A DNA stretch of 64,000 nucleotides from Colwellia sp. Arc7-D (GTDB lineage Bacteria > Pseudomonadota > Gammaproteobacteria > Enterobacterales > Alteromonadaceae): NCBI RefSeq assembly GCF_003061515.1, contig NZ_CP028924.1:1054001-1118000 (forward strand). The letters run 5' to 3'. A program made the translations under genes and the position numbers. The notes below the pieces were generated by a model. The model was given only the letters and a program-made list of their open reading frames with translations, was not told where the DNA came from and did no database searches. This document shows, piece after piece, positions 58,304 to 64,000 of the stretch (position 1 is its first letter; every line of letters begins with the position of its first letter).

Positions 58304-58921
58304 ATGGTTCGCTTTTTAGTATCTATACTACTAGGCGCGGCAGTAACATTTGCTTTGTTTGCTTTTATGGCGTTTCTTGTTTCTAGCGGTGATAGAACCA
58401 AAGAAGAAGCTTTAGAAAATATCATTGTAGAAGTTAATACGACGCCACCTAAATCAGCAGCAGAACGCCGTCAACGTGTTCCGCCGCCGCCGCCGCCGCC
58501 GCCTAAAACGCCGCCTAAGCCTCAAGCTCCAGAGCCTGAGACTAATAACGACACAGGTGGACTAACGTTCAATATGCCTGGTGTTCAGTTAGCTGGAGCA
58601 AACGCAGGTATTTCTGCACCTGGCGCTGGTTTTGGTCGAGACGGAGATGCAACACCGATAGTTCGTATTGAACCAAAATATCCAATACAAGCTGCTCGTG
58701 ATGGTAAAGAAGGTTGGGTAACGCTTTCGTTTACTATCAATGAAATTGGTGGTGTTGAAGACGTTGATGTTATTGAAGCTGAGCCAAAACGAATTTTCGA
58801 CAAAGAAGCTAAACGTGCTTTGCGAAAATGGAAGTACAAACCAAAAGTTGTTGATGGTAAACCTATGAGACAACCTGGTTTGACTGTACGTCTTGACTTT
58901 AAAATGGACGGAGGAAATTAA
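58304..58921 (+). CDS. tonB: Energy transducer TonB (TonB2 type)
   Basis: A 205-residue TonB. One N-terminal membrane helix (about 5-30) is followed by a short proline-rich spacer (VPPPPPPPPKTPPKP at about 60-75) and the C-terminal TonB domain (YPIQAARDGKEGWVTLSFTI...RALRKWKYKP). The short length is typical of TonB2 proteins. The spacer is coded by a run of CCG codons (58482-58502), a perfect trinucleotide repeat. It transfers energy to outer-membrane receptors such as the one at 44392. Confidence 0.93.
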   Translation: MVRFLVSILLGAAVTFALFAFMAFLVSSGDRTKEEALENIIVEVNTTPPKSAAERRQRVPPPPPPPPKTPPKPQAPEPETNNDTGGLTFNMPGVQLAGANAGISAPGAGFGRDGDATPIVRIEPKYPIQAARDGKEGWVTLSFTINEIGGVEDVDVIEAEPKRIFDKEAKRALRKWKYKPKVVDGKPMRQPGLTVRLDFKMDGGN

Positions 58922-58923
58922 TA

Positions 58924-60174
58924 ATGAATAAGATTTTTTCATCTTTACTGTTAATTATTTCAGTTGTTCTAATTCAATTGCCTATAACTGTATCAGCAGC
59001 AGGTGCTGATGCGGAAAAGCCACAACGTAAAACACAATTAGTTGGCCCTAGTGTCGGCAAAAAAGTGGCTAAAGCGTTTGAAGCTTATTCTGCAGATGAT
59101 ATTCCAGGTGCTTTAGTTATTTTATTAGATATTGATGCTAGTAAAGAGTTTGATAAAGCTTATGTTTCTCGTTTTATTGCTGTTATGTATGCAAGTATTG
59201 GTAACGAAGAAGATAATGCTATTAAATATCTTAAGCTAGCTGTTGAACCTGATATTCTTAACGAAGTAGAGCATGGCGACGCTATTAAGTTGTTAGCTGA
59301 TTTACAGATGCAAACCAAAGCTTATGAAGAGGCATTAGTCAATTATAAAGCTTGGATGGATTTTACAGGTAAATCAGATGGCGATACTTGGACTAAAATA
59401 GCGAATGCACATTATGCGTTGAAGCAATTAGATAAAATGATTGTGCCAGCAGATAATGCCATTGCAGCTTATGGCGACAAGCAAAACAAAAACCCTTACA
59501 TTTTGAAAGTTACATCTTATTATGAAACTAAGAAATTTAAGGAAGCTGTTAAAACGCTTGAAACTGTAGTTCAAATATTTCCAGAAGATAAAACTTGGTG
59601 GACTCAACTTGGCATGTTTTATTTGCTAATTGAGGATTATCAGAAGGGTCTAGAAACACTTGACCTAGCTTATAAACAAGGTTTCCTTGTTAAAGAATCT
59701 GAAATTAAAACACTGGCAAGTTTATATTCGCAAAACGCAGTGCCATATAAAGCCGCTTTACTTTTAGAGAAGCATATAGATTCAGGACTAGTAACTCGTG
59801 ATGATAAAAACTTATCTTCATTAGCTAATGCCTGGCATGCAGCTCAACATATTGATAAAGCAGCGAGCTATTACGGTGAACTAGCTAAAATGACTAACCT
59901 TGCTAAGCATTACAGCAAACAAGGTATGTTATTAAAGCAAGATGAGCAATTTAAGGGCGCTATTGTCGCGTTAAACAAAGCTTTAGAGCTTGGTGTTACA
60001 AATGAGGGTAGACTGCATATGAGTATTGCAGAATCTCACTTTTATTTAGAACAGTATAAACAAGCTTATAAAGCTATTAATTTAGCCATGAAAGATCCTA
60101 AGACTCGTAAGTCTGCTAAGGGTTGGGTTGGCTTTATTAAAGATACAGCGCAACGTAAAAATGTAGCCATCTAA
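58924..60174 (+). CDS. TPR protein of the TonB2-type operon
   Basis: A 416-residue periplasmic protein with a signal peptide (LLLIISVVLIQLPITVSAAGA) and many TPR-like helix pairs (ALVNYKAWMDFTGKSDGDTWTKIANAHYALKQL). It starts 2 bases after tonB and ends the operon. TPR proteins in this position are a regular part of TonB2-type operons; the role is unclear, possibly docking of the energy complex to receptors. Confidence 0.88.
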   Translation: MNKIFSSLLLIISVVLIQLPITVSAAGADAEKPQRKTQLVGPSVGKKVAKAFEAYSADDIPGALVILLDIDASKEFDKAYVSRFIAVMYASIGNEEDNAIKYLKLAVEPDILNEVEHGDAIKLLADLQMQTKAYEEALVNYKAWMDFTGKSDGDTWTKIANAHYALKQLDKMIVPADNAIAAYGDKQNKNPYILKVTSYYETKKFKEAVKTLETVVQIFPEDKTWWTQLGMFYLLIEDYQKGLETLDLAYKQGFLVKESEIKTLASLYSQNAVPYKAALLLEKHIDSGLVTRDDKNLSSLANAWHAAQHIDKAASYYGELAKMTNLAKHYSKQGMLLKQDEQFKGAIVALNKALELGVTNEGRLHMSIAESHFYLEQYKQAYKAINLAMKDPKTRKSAKGWVGFIKDTAQRKNVAI

Positions 60175-60194
60175 GTTTATTATTTAGCTTCAAT

Positions 60195-60225
60195 AAAAAA
60201 CCAGCCAGATAGGCTGGTTTTTTTA
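60195..60225 (+). terminator. Intrinsic terminator after the TonB2-type operon
   Basis: CCAGCC, loop AGATA, GGCTGG, flanked by an A tract and seven T. It lies 20 bases after the stop of the TPR gene. Confidence 0.9.
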
Positions 60226-60495
60226 TATTTAAAATATGGTTTTCTCATATCGAACAATCAAGAAACGTTTATACTTATTTACTTGGCACATTGATTTCAT
60301 GTTTGGATCGATATTAATATGGATGGCTATTGTGGTCATTCCGTACTAAAGATAAAGTTAAAAAGCATTAAAAATTTGTACTCCAAACCCCTCCAATACT
60401 ACTTAAGTTCTATACGCTCAATTAAAAAAAACTACCTTTTCTAAAAGCTTTGGTCTACAATGCGCGCCGATTAATCAACCTACTGGGTACCTTTT

Positions 60496-60618
60496 ATGTC
60501 AGAAGATAACTTTACAGATAGCACCTCAATTCTCCACATATTAACCGCTGTTTTGGTCATGTTCGCCGCACCATTGTTACCAATGTTAGCTGGTTGGTTT
60601 ACGTTATTATCAAATTAG
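60496..60618 (+). CDS. Putative 40-residue small membrane protein
   Basis: An open frame from ATG 60496 to TAG 60618. The first 12 residues are polar and acidic (MSEDNFTDSTSI); the rest is one hydrophobic helix (ILTAVLVMFAAPLLPMLAGW). The composition is that of a genuine small membrane protein. The ribosome site is weak. It ends 21 bases before the receiver-domain gene, so the two may share a message. No family is recognised. Confidence 0.5.
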   Translation: MSEDNFTDSTSILHILTAVLVMFAAPLLPMLAGWFTLLSN

Positions 60619-60639
60619 TCAAAGGTACTTTTATTTAGG

Positions 60640-61023
60640 ATGAATATACTCGTTGTAGACGATAATCCGATCATAATAGAGAACCTTACGGCTTTGTTAT
60701 CCGCCCAAGGATACTTTGTGACCTCGGCATGTCATGGTTTAGATGCATCAGAAGCATTATTAAACAATAGTTTTGATTTAGTTGTAGTCGACCATTTAAT
60801 GCCAATTATGAATGGGATTCAATTAACTAAACACATTAGACAGCATGAATTATTTGCAGACATTCCAGTGATATTTATGACTACACAAGGCATAAAGTCG
60901 GTTCAATACCTCTGTGATACACTAATGTTTAGTGCGATTATCGACAAACCTATAGATCAACTTAATTTTATTAACTTAGTAAATGATCTACTATTGCCAA
61001 ATACTCGTCGTCAGTCACTATAA
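60640..61023 (+). CDS. Single-domain response regulator (CheY-like receiver)
   Basis: A 127-residue receiver domain with no output domain. The acid pair is D7-D8, the phosphoacceptor D51 (VVVDHLMP), the switch Thr T81 (FMTTQG) and the Lys K103 (IIDKPID). All key residues are present, so it can be phosphorylated. No histidine kinase is nearby. It could act by protein contact, as CheY does; the partner is unknown. Confidence 0.9.
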   Translation: MNILVVDDNPIIIENLTALLSAQGYFVTSACHGLDASEALLNNSFDLVVVDHLMPIMNGIQLTKHIRQHELFADIPVIFMTTQGIKSVQYLCDTLMFSAIIDKPIDQLNFINLVNDLLLPNTRRQSL

Positions 61024-61077
61024 TTTTTCACAGAATTGCTTTATTCTGTAACTAAAATATATTTTGACTTATAGAAC

Positions 61078-61623
61078 ATGACTGAATCACAAATCAATAT
61101 ACTAAAATCTGCAATTCATACCATTCCCGACTATCCTAAGCCTGGTATTTTATTTAGAGACGTAACCGGCATTCTTGATGATGCTGAAGCGCTTAAACTC
61201 ACCATTAATATTTTAGCTGATAAATTTAAAAATGGCGGATTTACTAAAATTGTAGGGACTGAAGCTCGTGGTTTTTTATTTGGAGCTCCATTAGCGGTAG
61301 CGATGGGAGTCGGTTTTGTACCTGTGCGTAAGCCAGGTAAACTTCCAAGAGCAACTTTTAAGCAAGACTATGAACTGGAATACGGTCAAGACACTTTAGA
61401 AATTCATCAAGATGCGTTAAATGAAAACGATAATGTATTAATCATAGATGATCTACTTGCCACTGGTGGCACAATTGAAGCAACGACTCTGTTAATTAGG
61501 CGTTTAGGCGCTAAAGTTACTGATGCTGCATTTGTTATATCGCTACCAGATTTAGGCGGAGAAGAAAAACTCAAAGGCATGGATTTATCTGTGTTCTCTT
61601 TATTGCAATATGCTGGTGATTAA
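61078..61623 (+). CDS. apt: Adenine phosphoribosyltransferase
   Basis: Apt salvages adenine to AMP with PRPP. The 181-residue length is normal. Blocks are [30 protein letters not shown], and the PRPP loop [13 protein letters not shown]. It lies 9 bases before dnaX, the same order as in E. coli (apt-dnaX-ybaB-recR). Confidence 0.97.
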   Translation: MTESQINILKSAIHTIPDYPKPGILFRDVTGILDDAEALKLTINILADKFKNGGFTKIVGTEARGFLFGAPLAVAMGVGFVPVRKPGKLPRATFKQDYELEYGQDTLEIHQDALNENDNVLIIDDLLATGGTIEATTLLIRRLGAKVTDAAFVISLPDLGGEEKLKGMDLSVFSLLQYAGD

Positions 61624-61632
61624 GGCCAAAAT

Positions 61633-63873
61633 ATGAGCTATCAGGTTCTAGCAAGAAAATGGCGTCCAAAATCCTTTAGCGAGCTAATGGGACAAGAACA
61701 TATTGTCACTGTTCTCGTTAATGCACTTTCCCAAAACAGATTACACCATGCGTATTTATTTACTGGTACTCGAGGTGTCGGTAAGACGACTATTGCCAGA
61801 ATTTTTGCTAAAAGCCTAAATTGCGATACAGGTATTACCGCAACACCATGTGGTGTTTGTGATGCTTGTGTTGATATTGACCAAGGTAGATTTGTTGATC
61901 TACTTGAAATTGATGCTGCTTCTCGTACAAAAGTCGATGATACGCGTGAAATTTTAGATAATGTTCAATACGCGCCAACTAGAGGCAGATATAAAGTCTA
62001 TTTAATAGATGAAGTACACATGCTTTCCAAAAGTAGTTTTAATGCTTTGTTGAAGACACTAGAAGAGCCTCCCGAACATGTTAAGTTCATTCTTGCTACT
62101 ACTGACCCACAAAAGCTACCTGTTACTGTTCTTTCGCGTTGTTTACAGTTTCATTTAAAAGCACTCACAATTAAACAAATTAGCGATAAAACAACGGAAA
62201 TACTTACCAAAGAAAGTGTAACCTTCGATCTTGAAGCTATTGCACTTCTTGCGAAAGCTGCCCGTGGTAGTATGCGCGATTGTTTGAGCTTAACAGATCA
62301 ATGTATTGCTAAGGGTAACGGCAACATTTCCAGACATGATGTTCAACAAATGCTTGGTGGAGTCGATCGTGATTGGGTATTTAAAATCCTTATCGCGTTG
62401 CTGAAACAAGATGCTTCAGCTTTGATGCAACTCTCTCTTTCTATTGCTTCGTACGCGCCAAGTTACAGTCGTTTATCTGCTGAATTAATACAATTATTGC
62501 ATCAAATTGCGATGACACAGGTGGTAAAGTCTAATTTTAACTTACCGGCTGAGCATCAACAGATGTTAATGCGTTTTTGCCAATTGATGTCTCCTGAAGA
62601 CGTACAGCTTTATTATCAAATAGTATTAACAGCTAGAAAAGATTTACCTTATGCCGATGACGAACAAGCGGCATTTGATATGATGTTATTACGCTTGCTT
62701 GCATTTAAACCTGTTGCCAATAGCCAAGAGCTTCCTGATGTGACAAAAGGTATGACTGCTGACTCATCGAGTATCAATTTAGATGAATTGGCACTCGCCG
62801 ATGTTATGCCTTTAGCCAACGAGGATAACTTAGCGGCAGACAATGTAGGTGAAGAAAAATCTACAGTACATGAACACTCTGGACTTACATTAGCGGAAGA
62901 AACACATACTGTTGATTCATCAATGATCAATGCAGAGTCTGTTGAATCTATAGCAAGTAATGTTGATGAAGGTGAATATCAAGAAAACTATGCTAACGAG
63001 GAGCAGACTTTATCGACAAATTCAGATGAAGATATCGATAGTTTTGCTAATGAGAACGAAGCGTTAAGCCAAGAAATGTTAGCAATTGAACAGGAAGCTA
63101 ATGCATTTGTTCAAACAAAACCTGAAGTAGATTTTTTAACGCAACCTTCAACTTCTTTAGAAAAAGTAGCTGACACATCAGTCGATTCATCTTTAATTCA
63201 CAGTAATGAAATACCAGAAAAAGTTGATGAAAAAAAGCCATATGCATCGAATGTTACTGCTGCTATTGAAACACGAAATATGCTCAGAAGTCGTAAAAAA
63301 TCGATGGAGGAGGGCGTAAAAAAGTCTAATGGCGCTGACATGCGTCTGCCTTTAGATAAAGCAGGTCAATCAAATGTAGATGCTGTTGAAAATATAACAG
63401 TAGATAAACCCAATGTACCTGATTTAGCGACACTGCCTGAACAGCCTTATACTGAAGATGTGATTAACCCAGCCACGATTAAATTGGCAAATCAGGTTGA
63501 TAAATGGGCGCATATGATTGACAGTATGTCGTTAATTGCTCGTTTAAGGCAGCTAGCAATTCATGCGACAATTGATGGAAAATCTACTGAAGATTTGTTG
63601 ATTTTGCAATTAGATAAATCTATAAGACATTTAAATAGTGATGCGGCCCATAAACAACTAGAAGTACACATATCTGAATACTTGCAACGCAAAGTCACTG
63701 TTGAATTAAATATTGTTGAAAAAACAGTAGCAGATCCATATCAAATTCAATCAGATATCAATGCCAAACGCTATGAATATGCAAAACAAGTATTAGCAGA
63801 AGATGAAATTGTTATTGCCTTGCAGCAGCAATTTCAAGCTGAACTTGATCAAGAAACTGTTGTAGCACGATAA
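61633..63873 (+). CDS. dnaX: DNA polymerase III subunits tau and gamma
   Basis: The clamp-loader ATPase. Domain I-III features are Walker A GTRGVGKTT (residues 45-53), a four-Cys zinc site (C...CGVCDAC), LIDEVHMLS and the SRC sensor. After about residue 370 comes a long acidic, low-complexity linker (to about 540), then the tau-specific C-terminus that binds the alpha subunit and DnaB. Full length is 746 residues, longer than E. coli tau (643). A programmed -1 frameshift signal at 63306-63350 would yield gamma of 565 residues. Confidence 0.97.
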   Translation: MSYQVLARKWRPKSFSELMGQEHIVTVLVNALSQNRLHHAYLFTGTRGVGKTTIARIFAKSLNCDTGITATPCGVCDACVDIDQGRFVDLLEIDAASRTKVDDTREILDNVQYAPTRGRYKVYLIDEVHMLSKSSFNALLKTLEEPPEHVKFILATTDPQKLPVTVLSRCLQFHLKALTIKQISDKTTEILTKESVTFDLEAIALLAKAARGSMRDCLSLTDQCIAKGNGNISRHDVQQMLGGVDRDWVFKILIALLKQDASALMQLSLSIASYAPSYSRLSAELIQLLHQIAMTQVVKSNFNLPAEHQQMLMRFCQLMSPEDVQLYYQIVLTARKDLPYADDEQAAFDMMLLRLLAFKPVANSQELPDVTKGMTADSSSINLDELALADVMPLANEDNLAADNVGEEKSTVHEHSGLTLAEETHTVDSSMINAESVESIASNVDEGEYQENYANEEQTLSTNSDEDIDSFANENEALSQEMLAIEQEANAFVQTKPEVDFLTQPSTSLEKVADTSVDSSLIHSNEIPEKVDEKKPYASNVTAAIETRNMLRSRKKSMEEGVKKSNGADMRLPLDKAGQSNVDAVENITVDKPNVPDLATLPEQPYTEDVINPATIKLANQVDKWAHMIDSMSLIARLRQLAIHATIDGKSTEDLLILQLDKSIRHLNSDAAHKQLEVHISEYLQRKVTVELNIVEKTVADPYQIQSDINAKRYEYAKQVLAEDEIVIALQQQFQAELDQETVVAR
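63306..63350 (+). promoter_or_regulatory. Programmed -1 ribosomal frameshift signal in dnaX
   Basis: An internal Shine-Dalgarno-like GGAGGAGGG (63306-63314) is followed after 3 bases by the heptamer A AAA AAG (63318-63324), in the right phase. A small stem (GGCG/TGCC outer, GAC/GTC inner) follows at 63331-63350. The -1 frame meets TAA at 63327-63329, one codon after the slip. These are the three elements of the E. coli dnaX gamma signal. Confidence 0.82.
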
Positions 63874-63939
63874 TCGCTACTTGAAATTTTAGCCGTTAAC
63901 CACTATCTTTGGCGGCATATTACTTTTGGAGTTAAAATT

Positions 63940-64000
63940 ATGATGAAAGGTGGCATGGGCAACTTAATGAAACAAGCCCAACAAATGCAAGCTAAAATGG
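63940..64000 (+). CDS. ybaB: Nucleoid-associated protein YbaB/EbfC, N-terminal part (cut by window end)
   Basis: The frame reads MMKGGMGNLMKQAQQMQAKM and runs out of the window. This is the conserved N-terminus of YbaB/EbfC, a small DNA-binding dimer. The ATG at 63940 or the next one at 63943 can start it; TTTTGGAGTTAA is the ribosome site. Position after dnaX agrees with the usual dnaX-ybaB-recR order. Confidence 0.9.
   Translation, partial: MMKGGMGNLMKQAQQMQAKM

Noticed and set aside
63231..63237. Earlier A AAA AAG heptamer in dnaX, in the correct phase
   Set aside because: No Shine-Dalgarno-like element precedes it and the -1 stop lies about a dozen codons later. The site at 63318 has all three elements, so it is the better candidate; the earlier one may add minor slippage.

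Overview
The window reads as chromosome from a low-GC marine gammaproteobacterium of the order Alteromonadales. It is most like Colwellia/Thalassotalea (Colwelliaceae). This rests on gene content, gene order and protein character; no database search was possible. Most genes are housekeeping and ordered as in relatives. No insertion sequence, prophage, integrase or CRISPR array was seen.

Layout. 1-4540: a LysR-family fragment at the left edge, the minus-strand pair ppiB-lpxH, cysS (frameshifted) and folD. 4740-5440: a tRNA operon Pro-Arg-His-Pro behind a strong stringent-type promoter, with two decayed 97-nt tandem repeats carrying tRNA-Pro 3' parts. 5841-19502: tig, clpP, clpX, lon (behind a near-consensus sigma-32 promoter), hupB, a cytochrome c maturation block ccmI-ccmF-ccmG-ccmH, then ppiD. 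19681-26096: pspF-sapABCDF on the minus strand. 26288-30424: pspABC, ycjX, ycjF. 30634-35700: phenylalanine hydroxylase operon phhAB with a TyrR box, tyrR, maiA, a DUF3014 protein and an acyltransferase. 35783: 4.5S SRP RNA. 36071-39563: a periplasmic molybdenum hydroxylase (isoquinoline 1-oxidoreductase type) with a diheme cytochrome c. 39938-43619: an SLC13/TrkA-C permease, a ComFB-like protein, PriC and a TauE/SafE permease.

The most unusual part is 44392-60174. A TonB-dependent receptor is followed by a compact cassette of protein- or peptide-modification-type enzymes: a TPR-2OG-Fe(II) oxygenase, a SAM methyltransferase, an Asp/Asn beta-hydroxylase-like protein, a TPR-sulfotransferase and two tandem prolyl-hydroxylase-like oxygenases. 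A complete TonB2-type energising operon follows: DUF3450, a large ExbB/TtpC, ExbB, ExbD, TonB and a TPR protein. The arrangement suggests receptor-linked uptake or surface modification, but the substrate is unknown. The window ends with a receiver-domain protein, apt, dnaX (with a clear programmed -1 frameshift signal) and the start of ybaB.

Five otherwise intact genes (cysS, sapB, ycjX, the SLC13 permease and the TPR-oxygenase) are each broken by loss of one base at a G or C run. Restoring one base rebuilds a full-length family protein in every case. This points to systematic homopolymer under-calling rather than real gene decay.
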